A DNA stretch of 64,000 nucleotides from UKL13-2 sp031414695 (GTDB taxonomy: Bacteria > Pseudomonadota > Gammaproteobacteria > Burkholderiales > Usitatibacteraceae), in contig JANNWG010000030.1 in assembly GCA_031414695.1 (NCBI GenBank), forward strand, positions 24,447 through 88,446, written 5' to 3'. Position numbers and translations under genes: made by a program. Under the pieces are notes generated by a model. The model searched no databases and was not told the DNA's origin. It saw nothing but the letters and a program-made list of their open reading frames with translations. Below, one piece after another: positions 51,144 through 60,702 of the stretch; the stretch's first letter is position 1; every line of letters begins with the position of its first letter.

Positions 51144-53897
51144 ATGAAAATCAGACACACTAAAATCGCCGCGTCACTTATGGCGGTAGGCCTATTAAGT
51201 TCAGCAGGTTCCGTTTTTTATGCTGCCTCGTCACACGCGCAACAAACAGTCGCTACAGTAGATAAAATTGAAGTCACTGGCTCATTAATTAAACGCGTTG
51301 AAGGTGAGACAGCATTGCCAGTGGTGGTCATATCACTGGATGAGCTTGCTAAGGCAGGTGTGACCAACGCTGAACAAGCTATCAAACTCATCACGCAACA
51401 ACAAGGTGGCACGGTGACATCCGCTTCTGTAAGTGGAACCAACGGTGCAGCTTCTTATGCCAACCTCCGTTCCCTTGGCGCACAGCGCACACTGGTACTC
51501 TTGAATGGCAAGCGCATCGTCAGCAACCCTTTTGCTAGCGTTGCCGTTGATTTGAATACCTTACCGCTGGTGGCATTGAAGCGTATCGAAGTACTCGTTG
51601 ATGGTGCGTCCGCCACTTATGGTACCGATGCGATTGCCGGCGTGATTAATTTCATTACGCATAAAGACTATCGCGGTGCTACGGTAAGCGCAGAAATGCA
51701 GTTGCCAGAAAAGTCTGGTGGTGAAATTTATAAGACTGATATCCTCGGCGGCATTGGTGATATGGTCAAACAGGGCTGGAATGTCAACGTCGGTTTCTCA
51801 GCGCGTCAAGGCAAAGAAATGTTCGGTACAGATCGCGATTTTTCGCGCTCGTCATTTATCCCTGAGTTTGGCTTGAACGCGTTGAGCCCAACTACCTTTC
51901 CTGCCAACTATACGCAGGGTACGTTGGTCACCAATCCCTCTATCCCGACTTGTCTGTCGCCAACCTCCCTCTATACCCCGCAAGGTAATGGTATCGGCTT
52001 AGGCGCAACACGCTGCGGCGCAGACACTCAGGCGTTTACGTGGACTATCCCCCAACAAAAACAGTGGACAGCCTATGTTCGCGGTGCCTTAGCACTCGGT
52101 GCGAATCACACCGCCTCCCTTGAGTACTTTAAGTCCAACAATATCGTTCGCACCCAAATCGCACCGTCCCCTGAAGGTGGTCTCACCATGGGACCCGATA
52201 GTCCGTTTTATCCAGGTAATGGCATCACCCCCATTACTGATCCCGCACTGAACCGCGCAGCAACGATCTCAATTGGCTGGAGAACCACCGTACTGGGTGC
52301 GCGACGAGGCGAGCAAGAGAACAATACTGAGCGCGCGGCTGCGTCCTTAGAAGGCACGTTTGCTGGCTGGGATTATCAAACTGCTGGCTTGTGGTCAAGG
52401 TCGAAAGTTGAAAACTATTTTCTGAATGGTTATCCAACAACAGCAGCGATGCTTAATGGCGTTCGTGGTACTAACGGCGCACCGTTTTTAAACCCATTCG
52501 GCGCGCAAACTGCAGCGGGACTTGCTTATTTGCAAGCCAACCAGGTGCTTGGTCTTGTGCAGTCTGGCGAAGGCAAGCTATCGAGCATTAGTGCCAACGC
52601 TTCACGCCCACTATTCGACTTGGTTGGTGGCGCAGCAATGTTAGCAATCGCGACTGAATTCCGTAAAGAGGAGATGATCTACAAGACAGACATACCAAAA
52701 GTCAGCCAAGCCGCATCTTCTGGTCTCGCGGGGTCGGGCGCACTTCGCGTGGGTGATCGCGATATCAAAGCACTCGCGGCTGAATTCAGCCTGCCGCTAC
52801 TTAAGAATCTTGAGCTTTCACTTTCAGTTCGTCACGATAGATATAGCGACTTTGGTAGCACAACCAATCCAAAAGCGGCCATCCGTTTCACGCCTTACAA
52901 AGACTTGCTGTTACGTACTTCTTACAACGAAGGCTTTACGGCGCCAACATTGACGCAGCTGTACTCACCAAACTCTACGACGTTTACCGGTGGCGCATAC
53001 AATGATCCACAGCTATGCCCGAATGGTGTGGTTAATCCTGCTGCGGGTGGTTTGGCGAGCCGTGATTGCCGCATTCAGTTTCAGCAGCAACAAGGCGGTA
53101 ATACCCAGTTAACACCTGAAAAATCGAAAGCGTGGACACTAGGATTTGTTTATCAAATTACGCCTCGATTCTCATTCGGATTGGATCAGTGGTTCTATCG
53201 AGTCACAAACAATATCAGCACCTTGGGTGAAAACACTATTTTTGGTGATTCTGTGACCTACGCTAATTTGTTCGTGCGATGCAGCCGCGCACCGGCAGCA
53301 CTTCAGGCTTCAATTGGTGCCTGCCGTGTGCCAGGAGGTGATCCTCTTGCTTTTATTATCAACACCAACCAAAACTTAGGCGACACCTATACGCGAGGTG
53401 TTGATTTACAAGCAAATTGGCAAAGTGAAGCTACACCGTATGGCACGTTTACGACTAGTGTTCGCTCAACATATGTCACCGACTACCAATTCCAAGTGTT
53501 AAAAAATGGCACCTACTTTAATCCGGTCGGCAATTACAACGCGAATTTTGGTGGCCCAGTGGTTAGGTATCAACAAGTTACCAACATCGGCTGGCAAATC
53601 GGCAAATGGAACGCAAATTTGTTGAATCGCTTTCAAACGGGTTATCGTGATCAGAATGGTGGCTCGGTCGCACCAGCGTTCAGAAATAACACGGTTAAGT
53701 CCTACTCGATTTTTGACTTATCCGTTATTTACACTGGGTTCAAAGGCCTGACTTTACAAGGTGGTATCTTAAATCTTGTAAACGAAGATCCACCTTTTAC
53801 TAATCAAACAGCTCGCTTCCAAGCGCGTGCATATGATGATCGTGTCCACAATCCGCTTGGTCGTGTGTACACCGTTTCGGCGAAGTACAACTTCTAA
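51144..53897 (+). CDS. TonB-dependent outer-membrane receptor (module 2)
   Basis: 917 residues. Signal peptide (HTKIAASLMAVGLLSSAG, cleavage near HAQQ), TonB-box-like KIEVTGSLIKRV, plug with ANLRSLGAQRTLVLLNGKRI and DGASATYGTDAIAGVINFIT, and a barrel ending PLGRVYTVSAKYNF. The ATG at 51144 follows AGGACA; an in-frame start 12 codons upstream lacks a signal-peptide-like beginning. Related to receptor B of module 1. Substrate unknown. Confidence 0.93.
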   Translation: MKIRHTKIAASLMAVGLLSSAGSVFYAASSHAQQTVATVDKIEVTGSLIKRVEGETALPVVVISLDELAKAGVTNAEQAIKLITQQQGGTVTSASVSGTNGAASYANLRSLGAQRTLVLLNGKRIVSNPFASVAVDLNTLPLVALKRIEVLVDGASATYGTDAIAGVINFITHKDYRGATVSAEMQLPEKSGGEIYKTDILGGIGDMVKQGWNVNVGFSARQGKEMFGTDRDFSRSSFIPEFGLNALSPTTFPANYTQGTLVTNPSIPTCLSPTSLYTPQGNGIGLGATRCGADTQAFTWTIPQQKQWTAYVRGALALGANHTASLEYFKSNNIVRTQIAPSPEGGLTMGPDSPFYPGNGITPITDPALNRAATISIGWRTTVLGARRGEQENNTERAAASLEGTFAGWDYQTAGLWSRSKVENYFLNGYPTTAAMLNGVRGTNGAPFLNPFGAQTAAGLAYLQANQVLGLVQSGEGKLSSISANASRPLFDLVGGAAMLAIATEFRKEEMIYKTDIPKVSQAASSGLAGSGALRVGDRDIKALAAEFSLPLLKNLELSLSVRHDRYSDFGSTTNPKAAIRFTPYKDLLLRTSYNEGFTAPTLTQLYSPNSTTFTGGAYNDPQLCPNGVVNPAAGGLASRDCRIQFQQQQGGNTQLTPEKSKAWTLGFVYQITPRFSFGLDQWFYRVTNNISTLGENTIFGDSVTYANLFVRCSRAPAALQASIGACRVPGGDPLAFIINTNQNLGDTYTRGVDLQANWQSEATPYGTFTTSVRSTYVTDYQFQVLKNGTYFNPVGNYNANFGGPVVRYQQVTNIGWQIGKWNANLLNRFQTGYRDQNGGSVAPAFRNNTVKSYSIFDLSVIYTGFKGLTLQGGILNLVNEDPPFTNQTARFQARAYDDRVHNPLGRVYTVSAKYNF

Positions 53898-53963
53898 AGA
53901 TATCAATCCTACAATGAGGGCAACTTATCGCTTCAAGTAAACATCAACAACATAGTGTTAACC

Positions 53964-54000
53964 AAATGGGGCGCGCAAGTCCCCATTTGTGTTTATTTTG
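53964..54000 (+). terminator. Stem-loop between module 2 receptor and kinase 2
   Basis: AAATGGGG (53964-53971), 9-nt loop, CCCCATTT (53981-53988), followed by GTGTTTATTTTG. Placed exactly as the stem-loop at 48537 in module 1. Confidence 0.8.
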
Positions 54001-54042
54001 TTTACGAAGTTGACATGAAATTAGTGATAGATTGCAGCGCTT

Positions 54043-55413
54043 ATGGGTAAACTCTTTCTTAAGTTGTGGTTGTTAGTATTATTAACGTCGCTGACTTCTT
54101 TTCAGATTCAGAAGCACGTTTTTGATTGGTCATCGACAGCTAGCGCTACGGCAAGCGCGCATGAACGCTTTCGTCGTGCCTACGTGCTGATCGAAGAAGT
54201 GCTAGCGCCTTTTCCGCGATCAGAGTGGCAAGCGCGATTTGAAAAATTAAAATCTCGCATTGGCACTACTGAAGATTTTTTAGGGCCATCAAAGCTACTC
54301 AGCATCCAAGATTTAATGCAGTTAAATAAATTTAGTGAGGTGGAAGGAGCAGCCATTCGTGAAAATAAACTCATCTCACGAAATTCGCCTGATGGCCTGA
54401 GCTACGAAGTGTTCCACACCATTCTTGACACAGATATGGTGGTGGTGTTGAAAGCCCCAATGGGTCTCCAAAAGCCGATGCTTATTGCTGGAGTATTTAC
54501 CACCACGCAATTTACGTGGCTAGTTGAATCGTCTCTTTATGCATTAGCAATTTATGTTTGGCTTAGATTGTTTCGACGCGATATGCTGACGCTTGAAAAA
54601 GCGGCAGCGCGAGTAGGCGAAGGGCATTTTGATTTCCATATTGATATTGAGCGCGGGGCAGCACTGCACCCACTAGCTGACTCACTTAATAAAATGAAAG
54701 AGCGCATCAGTTGCCTAATGAGCTCACATAAGCAACTCACGAATGCTATTTCACATGAATTTCGTACACCCATTACGCGCTTACGTTTTCGACATGAGCT
54801 GGCGATGGAGGCTGATACGTTGGCGAAAAAAGATGGTGAGCTAGAACGGATGAATACCGCGATAGATCAGCTTGATGAGTTGTCAACGGAGCTGCTGGAA
54901 TATGCGAGGCTTGACCGTGAATCACCCGCTCTTGATATCGCGACCATTGACGTAGCAGCATGGTTGGATGAGCTTGTTACTGAGGCTAATGAGCTTGCAC
55001 ACACAATGGCTTACGCAGTTACTGTAGTGGCTATTCCAACTGTTGACAATGTTGATGGTGACTACCGTTATTTAAGCCGTGCAGCATCCAATCTATTGCG
55101 TAACGCGATGCATTATGCAAAGTCACGCGTTGAGATTCGTGTAGAGCAACGCGCATTGGGTTATGTGCTGATGGTTGATGATGATGGCCCAGGTATTCCA
55201 GATGCTGAACGAGAAATACTTTTTGAGCCATTCGCGAGGCTAGATCAGAGCCGCAGTCGTGATTCAGGAGGGTTTGGTCTTGGTCTTGCTATTGTTAAGC
55301 AAATCGCGCGCTGGCATGGCGGTAGTGTGAGCATTACTGATGCAACTTTAGGCGGTGCGCGCTGTCAAATGTGTTGGAAAAATGCATCTAAAAGCCAAGT
55401 TTTTAACGTCTAA
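54043..55413 (+). CDS. Sensor histidine kinase 2
   Basis: 456 residues, paralogous to kinase 1 with the same layout: membrane helix at about 5-22, periplasmic sensor region, second helix at about 150-170, HAMP, HisKA with H238 in NAISHEFRTPITRLRFRHEL, HATPase with NLLRNAMHYAKS, DDDGPGIP and GGFGLGLAIVKQ. The cytoplasmic parts align closely with kinase 1, whereas the periplasmic parts differ more, which suggests a different input signal. The cognate regulator begins 60 nt downstream. Confidence 0.93.
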   Translation: MGKLFLKLWLLVLLTSLTSFQIQKHVFDWSSTASATASAHERFRRAYVLIEEVLAPFPRSEWQARFEKLKSRIGTTEDFLGPSKLLSIQDLMQLNKFSEVEGAAIRENKLISRNSPDGLSYEVFHTILDTDMVVVLKAPMGLQKPMLIAGVFTTTQFTWLVESSLYALAIYVWLRLFRRDMLTLEKAAARVGEGHFDFHIDIERGAALHPLADSLNKMKERISCLMSSHKQLTNAISHEFRTPITRLRFRHELAMEADTLAKKDGELERMNTAIDQLDELSTELLEYARLDRESPALDIATIDVAAWLDELVTEANELAHTMAYAVTVVAIPTVDNVDGDYRYLSRAASNLLRNAMHYAKSRVEIRVEQRALGYVLMVDDDGPGIPDAEREILFEPFARLDQSRSRDSGGFGLGLAIVKQIARWHGGSVSITDATLGGARCQMCWKNASKSQVFNV

Positions 55414-55472
55414 CAACAGCTAACTAAAATTTGAGCTTTAGACAGAATAAATATAACCACCTAGGAATAACT

Positions 55473-56210
55473 GTGAACGCAATGTTAGCCCCAACACATG
55501 CCGAAACCAACACTGTTAAGGTGTTACTGATTGAAGATGATATTGAGTTAAGTGATGCCATTAGCGACTACTTAACGCGCCACGATATGCAAATGAGCCG
55601 CGAAACGCGCGGTGATTTGGCGCTCGCCAAAATAGCCAGTGAGCAGCCAGATTTAGTCATATTGGATGTCATGCTGCCAGGCAAAGACGGCTTCGATATT
55701 TGCCGTGAATTACGCGCCAGTGGTAATCAAGTGCCGGTCATTATCCTGACTGCGCGCGAGGAAGATTTTGATCAAGTGCTAGGCTTAGAGCTTGGTGCAG
55801 ACGACTACTTAGCCAAACCGATTCAGCCGCGTGTATTACTCGCACGCATTAAGGCGATACTGCGTCGCGCCTGTCACAACGAGTCAGCAAATGACATTGA
55901 AAATTGTTTGCAATTTGGCCGCTTAAAAATACACGGCGTTAATCGTGAAGTGATGCTGGGCGAGAACCGTATCGAATTAACGCCCGCTGAATTTGACTTG
56001 TTGTGGCTGCTCGCCAGCAATGCGGGTACGGTCATGCATCGTAATGATATTTTAAAGTCACTACGCGGATTGCATTACAGCGGCGGTGATCGTTCCGTTG
56101 ATGCGCGTCTTTATCGGCTACGTCGCCGCTTTGGTGAAGAGCGCGAATCCGCATGGAAAATTAAAACTGTGCGTCCACATGGCTATATGTTTTGTTTAGA
56201 GCCTTGGTAG
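55473..56210 (+). CDS. OmpR-family response regulator 2
   Basis: 245 residues, paralogous to regulator 1: phospho-acceptor D65 in VILDVMLPGKDG, lysine in LAKPIQPR, and a C-terminal winged helix nearly identical to that of regulator 1 (both end KTVRPHGYMFCLEPW). The GTG at 55473 is preceded by AGGA; an ATG three codons later is possible. The near-identical recognition region makes cross-regulation of the two modules plausible. Confidence 0.94.
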   Translation: MNAMLAPTHAETNTVKVLLIEDDIELSDAISDYLTRHDMQMSRETRGDLALAKIASEQPDLVILDVMLPGKDGFDICRELRASGNQVPVIILTAREEDFDQVLGLELGADDYLAKPIQPRVLLARIKAILRRACHNESANDIENCLQFGRLKIHGVNREVMLGENRIELTPAEFDLLWLLASNAGTVMHRNDILKSLRGLHYSGGDRSVDARLYRLRRRFGEERESAWKIKTVRPHGYMFCLEPW

Positions 56211-56219
56211 GTGAAATTT

Positions 56220-56258
56220 GGAATGACGTTAGGGGACTACTATAAATTCCGTCATTCC
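56220..56258. repeat. Hairpin downstream of regulator 2
   Basis: GGAATGACG (56220-56228) pairs with CGTCATTCC (56250-56258). There is no T-run after it. The CGTCATTCCCGCG string is of a widespread dispersed-repeat type. Confidence 0.55.
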
Positions 56259-56351
56259 CGCGTAGTGACGTAACTGCGCGATAACGACGGATATTTTGAA
56301 TTTATAGAAGCACCCATTAAAATTAATTTAACATCAGAATTTGAAAACATT

Positions 56352-56687
56352 ATGAAAATCAACATGTACTTTATCGCAGCCTCAATTAGTCTAGCTGCAC
56401 TCAGTTACGGCGCTAACGTTTATGCAAGTGAGGCGTTAGGCAAAAAAGCATCAGTCAGTACCCAATTGAGCATATGGTTATCGCGCTTATTATCTGAAAA
56501 AATAACGGCACCAAGCGTGACGCACAAAGCACAGCAAACAAACTCATTGTGTGACTCAAAAGACCTGCCAACGCGCGCTTGCGATAACGCACCACCGCCT
56601 GTGTTACCAACACCGCCAAGAGATGTTGGCGCAGAGCCATGCGTTGGTAGGCAGTGTCCAGATGGCTCAGAGCCCATCGATATTTAA
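56352..56687 (+). CDS. Small secreted cysteine-containing protein, hypothetical
   Basis: 111 residues. A clear signal peptide (YFIAASISLAALSYGANVYA) is followed by a mature part of about 85 residues with four cysteines, a proline-rich stretch (NAPPPVLPTPPRD) and a C-terminal EPCVGRQCPDGSEP. No family recognised. It is transcribed in the same direction as the receptor-kinase-regulator module just upstream and convergent with the Ser/Thr kinase gene. Confidence 0.65.
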   Translation: MKINMYFIAASISLAALSYGANVYASEALGKKASVSTQLSIWLSRLLSEKITAPSVTHKAQQTNSLCDSKDLPTRACDNAPPPVLPTPPRDVGAEPCVGRQCPDGSEPIDI

Positions 56688-56749
56688 CAATATTTGACGT
56701 AGGGCGCGCCATGCGCGCCAATAAATTACGCCGCGACAGGTGCGTTTGG

Positions 56750-59629
56750 TTAGTGTAATGATCTAACTGATAAATCCATTTTTCTTTTTTGGATAGCATC
56801 ATAGCGGCGTGTGATTTCTGCAATGCGCTCTGCGGCGCTTTTATCACCTAATTGCAATTCAATCTGCGCGCGTATGAGTAGGCTTTGTTGGGTGAGTGGA
56901 TGATTTTGTCCTAATGACTTTTCAATTACGCTAGATGCTTTAGTTGATATCGGTAGCGCATCAGGATTGACGCCTGATAGCAATAGTATCTGTGCGTAGC
57001 GTGTCTCTGCTGAGGCGCGCCAAAAATGCTTTGTGGGCAATATATTTTGTATGTTTACGATTGCCTGTTTCGCCAGTGCTAGTGCAGCATCAATGTCGCC
57101 GTTGAGCCTGCGCGTATTGGCGCGATCCATTTGTATCATGCTCACAGCAATAGAGTTGGCGGATGTGCCGCCGGGTAGTGCTTGCTGCCATTTGTCCAGT
57201 GCTGTTAGTGCTGAAGCCCAAGCGGCGCGATGCATGGCCTCAACATATACTGCACGCCAGTAAAATGGCGTTCCAGCATTGCCTTTTTCGATGAGCATGG
57301 TCGCTTGATTTAATTTTTCACGCGCGCTGTCTGCTTGACCCATTTGTAAATATGCGAGCGTCTGGTAAGTGAGTATGTTTATTGATCTACGCGCAACTGG
57401 ATGTGCAGATTGACGCTCAATGTCGCTAGCCTCACCCAAATATTTAATCGCATTGGTATAGCTGCCTGCTTCAATTGCGGCTTGTGCGGTAATGAGTAGC
57501 AATTGTGGATACATCACGTTGGTAACGCCAAAAAAAACTTTAAATTGCGGCAATAATTTTGCGTAATGCGCCTCAGCGGCACGCGGATTGCCCAGATACC
57601 ATAAGAGTGAACCTTGCATCACTTTGTACTGGAGTCGATCTTTAGTCTCAGGGATGGCGTCAATAATGGCATCCGTAAAATAACGTTGTGCAATATCGTT
57701 TGCCTGTTGCTGGCGGTCAGCAGATAGCAAAATATCGAGCACATTGTGGGTGATCTTGGTTCTAAGCGGATTAGCGTCCGCAAGATTTGCCATTAAAAAT
57801 GTGTGCTGCGTCAACGCAATATCTGCGGCCTCCTGATACTTAGCGCGATACACATGCATCTGCGCTTTTGTCAGCATCGCGAGCGCGTATGGAGCCGACT
57901 CTTTTTTGTTCGCTTCAATGAGTCGTTTGAGTGCGTCATCCACAGCGGCTTCAGCAAGCGCTTGTTTGCCAAGATAGGCAAGCGTTAGAGCGTATTCGTT
58001 TCTTAATTCTGTTTCTTCTTCTGTAGTCAAATTGTAGAGCGATGGGATTAGTTTTATCATCGCTTGCTCTACTGGCTCAAGCGATCCTGCCGCTTCTAAA
58101 TCACGCAAGATTCGCTCAATTGGCTTTAGTACTTCGTATTGCAAATTAGCATCATAAGGAAACTGTTGTTTTGCAACATCAGGTGCGCGCTTAAGTAAAT
58201 CTAATACCGTAATTGTTTCCACACCTGTCTTATTCGGATTTGCCTCTGCAATCAGTGTTTGCAAAAAAGTCAGTACGCGTTTCGTTCTTACTGACTCAAT
58301 TTGCGTTTGTCTGGCCTGCAACGCACCAAATGCGAGGGCAGCTATTAAGGTAGTTGTCGCGAGTATGCTTACCGCGACCCCACCACGATGTCGTTCGGTA
58401 AATTTACGCAGCACATAGATGGGTGATTGGCGCTTGGCGACAATGGGGCGCGATTCTGACCACGCCACTAAGTCGGACTGAAATGCATCGACAGTCTTGT
58501 AGCGTCTATCGATACTTTTTTCCAGCGCCATGAGCAATATATTGTCCAAATCGTTGCGTAGGCTTGTGTGTAGTTGTTTCACACTTGATTGCCGTGCTTC
58601 AGCGATTTTTAATAATTCGTCAGATGACAACTCACCAGTGGGTTTGAATAAGGTGCTTGGCTTAGACGGTAGCGTGTTGACAATGGCGGAGGCGATCAAT
58701 ATTGAGGGCAGGGTGCGGCCATAGGGCCTCACACCCGTTAAGAGTCGATAAAGTAATACGCCCAATGAATAAACATCACTTGCAGTGGTCACGGTCTCAC
58801 CACTGATTTGCTCAGGGGATGCGTACTCTGGCGTGAACGCATTCACAGATGATTTTGTTTGCGCATCAATAGGCGCGGCTTCAGCGACAAGCTTTGATAT
58901 GCCGAAGTCCAGCAGCTTCACTTGACCAGATTTATCCACCATCACATTAGTCGGCTTTATATCGCGATGAATCACTGAATGCTGGTGTAAAAATGTCAGC
59001 GCATCACAGACTTGCAGCATCAGTGCCACGCGGGATTTCACATCCAGTCGTAAGCGGTCACAGTAGGTAGTAATCGGCTCCCCATCGATTAACTCCAGCG
59101 CTAGGTAGGGCTCACCCTCATCCGAAAAACCGGCATCATAAAGCCTCGCGATATTCGGATGATCCAACTTCGATAATATGGCGGCTTCATGCAAAAGCCT
59201 GGCCTCATGTTCAGCGCGCCGCATGGTGGTGTGCAAACGTTTGATGGCCACTTGACGTGTGAAGTTGTTATACGCACGCTCAGCTAACCACACTGTGCCC
59301 ATGCCGCCTTCACCGATCTGGCGAATGAGTTGGTAGGGACCCATCGTCATTGACATTGCTTTAGCTGACGTGGTGTTACCCGGCGCCATATTGAGTGAAT
59401 CAGGTGAAATGGTGCGATCAAGAAAATCAATCTCATTTGCGCGCGCGTGGGCTAGGAGCAGCCTGCGTAAATGTTGGGCGACAATAGGCTGACTAATATC
59501 TAACGCTTGCAGCCACTGTTCACGTGCCTCGCTACTCACATCGCCAAACTCAAGTGCTGAATCAAATAATTCAGCCGCACGTTTGAGCTGAATGAGCTGG
59601 TCATTTTGATTAGTCACTGTCGTATTCAT
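56750..59629 (-). CDS. Transmembrane Ser/Thr protein kinase with TPR-like C-terminus
   Basis: 959 residues. The cytoplasmic kinase domain (about 95-370) has the P-loop IGEGGMGTVW, catalytic lysine in VAIKRL, HRDIKPTNVM, LLDFG and a PEYASPEQ activation segment end, all intact. One membrane helix lies at about 435-455 (VAVSILATTTLIAALAFGAL), followed by about 500 helical residues of TPR-like repeats outside the membrane. The ATG overlaps the stop of the upstream ECF sigma gene (ATGA), so the two are translationally coupled and the sigma factor is a likely target. Confidence 0.94.
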   Translation of the reverse strand: MNTTVTNQNDQLIQLKRAAELFDSALEFGDVSSEAREQWLQALDISQPIVAQHLRRLLLAHARANEIDFLDRTISPDSLNMAPGNTTSAKAMSMTMGPYQLIRQIGEGGMGTVWLAERAYNNFTRQVAIKRLHTTMRRAEHEARLLHEAAILSKLDHPNIARLYDAGFSDEGEPYLALELIDGEPITTYCDRLRLDVKSRVALMLQVCDALTFLHQHSVIHRDIKPTNVMVDKSGQVKLLDFGISKLVAEAAPIDAQTKSSVNAFTPEYASPEQISGETVTTASDVYSLGVLLYRLLTGVRPYGRTLPSILIASAIVNTLPSKPSTLFKPTGELSSDELLKIAEARQSSVKQLHTSLRNDLDNILLMALEKSIDRRYKTVDAFQSDLVAWSESRPIVAKRQSPIYVLRKFTERHRGGVAVSILATTTLIAALAFGALQARQTQIESVRTKRVLTFLQTLIAEANPNKTGVETITVLDLLKRAPDVAKQQFPYDANLQYEVLKPIERILRDLEAAGSLEPVEQAMIKLIPSLYNLTTEEETELRNEYALTLAYLGKQALAEAAVDDALKRLIEANKKESAPYALAMLTKAQMHVYRAKYQEAADIALTQHTFLMANLADANPLRTKITHNVLDILLSADRQQQANDIAQRYFTDAIIDAIPETKDRLQYKVMQGSLLWYLGNPRAAEAHYAKLLPQFKVFFGVTNVMYPQLLLITAQAAIEAGSYTNAIKYLGEASDIERQSAHPVARRSINILTYQTLAYLQMGQADSAREKLNQATMLIEKGNAGTPFYWRAVYVEAMHRAAWASALTALDKWQQALPGGTSANSIAVSMIQMDRANTRRLNGDIDAALALAKQAIVNIQNILPTKHFWRASAETRYAQILLLSGVNPDALPISTKASSVIEKSLGQNHPLTQQSLLIRAQIELQLGDKSAAERIAEITRRYDAIQKRKMDLSVRSLH

Positions 59630-60192
59630 GCGGCATTTGGATCAAAAAATAGCATCAAAAACGCGCGCGCTTTTTGCCAATCACGCTTAACAGTGCGCTC
59701 TGATATACCAAGCTCCCCGGCAATTTCGTCCACCCGTAATCCGCCGAAACAACGCAGCTCAACGATGCTGGTTAATCGTGGATCGATTTCAGATAATTGC
59801 AACATCGCTTGATCGAGCGCGACTAAATCAACACTGCGATCATCAACGCGTATATCAAGCGTTGTCATTGTCACGCGCTCACCCGCATCTCGCTTTTGTG
59901 CGTTGCGCTCGCGAGCGTAGTCCACCAAAAGCGTCCGCATGATGGTGGCGGTGTAGGCAATTAAATGCCGAGAGTTTTCAATATGCCCAAAGCCGCGCTC
60001 CAGTAATTTCGCGAGCGACTCATGTAAGAGGCTGGTGGTGTTAATCAGCGTAGGTGTGGCGTGCGCGGCGAGACGCTTGTGTGCAATCGCGCGAAGCTTA
60101 GGATAAATCAAACGAATAAGTTGCTCGCGCGCCGCTAAATCGCCACGGCCAGCACGCTGGGTTAATTCGGTGAGTTCAGTCTCAGTTTGCAT
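59626..60192 (-). CDS. ECF sigma factor (TIGR02999-like) paired with Ser/Thr kinase
   Basis: 188 residues: sigma region 2 (IYPKLRAIAHKRLAAH to AYTATIMRTLLVDYARERNA) and region 4 (QLSEIDPRLTSIVELRCFGG then DEIAGELGISERTVKRDWQK). It has no adjacent anti-sigma factor; instead it is coupled to a transmembrane Ser/Thr kinase. In characterised systems of this type (EcfP/PknT of Vibrio, EcfK/PknS of Xanthomonas) the kinase activates the sigma factor by phosphorylation. A Thr/Ser-rich TPTLINTTSLLHE precedes region 2.2. Confidence 0.92.
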   Translation of the reverse strand: MQTETELTELTQRAGRGDLAAREQLIRLIYPKLRAIAHKRLAAHATPTLINTTSLLHESLAKLLERGFGHIENSRHLIAYTATIMRTLLVDYARERNAQKRDAGERVTMTTLDIRVDDRSVDLVALDQAMLQLSEIDPRLTSIVELRCFGGLRVDEIAGELGISERTVKRDWQKARAFLMLFFDPNAA

Positions 60193-60483
60193 GACGCAGA
60201 AATGCCTAGCGATGTGGGGGTAGTGGCTTATATGCGCTTATTTGTCATTAACGCGATTGATCAAAAAGACATAACAAATTTTATCAGCTACGCAATTGCT
60301 AAACGCCACGCCGTACATACGGAATTAACTAATTTCATAGGCCACAAATAAATAATAAATATTGTGTACGACATGGCACTTCGCATTAGTTGATTACGTA
60401 CTAAAGGGTAGGTCATTAATTTTTTATGTCGCCAATGGTCGCTCAATATTGCGGTGTGGCGTAAGACCTGCGCGGCAAATAGC

Positions 60484-60612
60484 AACCTTTGATCCGAGTG
60501 CAGTAAGTGTGACGAATGTAGGTGACGCCAAATTGACCTTCACTTCCGCTGGCGCGATTACGTTGCACTACACCGTTAGCAGTATTCAAGTCACTGATGT
60601 AATCGTTAAATA
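60484..60612 (+). pseudogene. C-terminal relic of an ESGWG-module gene
   Basis: The frame reads FDPSAVSVTNVGDAKLTF then AGAITLHYTVSSIQVTDVIV and stop, matching the end of the module seen in the amidase and glycosidase genes (compare LTFTDA-x-x-A-x-x-NYT and VITRQ endings). The front half of the module is absent. The rest of 60193-60702 holds no gene. Confidence 0.6.
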
Positions 60613-60702
60613 GTATTTTTAATTCGTTCATTTTCCTGCCGCATTCACCGCTGGTGCATGTGGCAACCTTGCAGCTGTAGCCTAAATATTAGGGACATAT
60701 TT

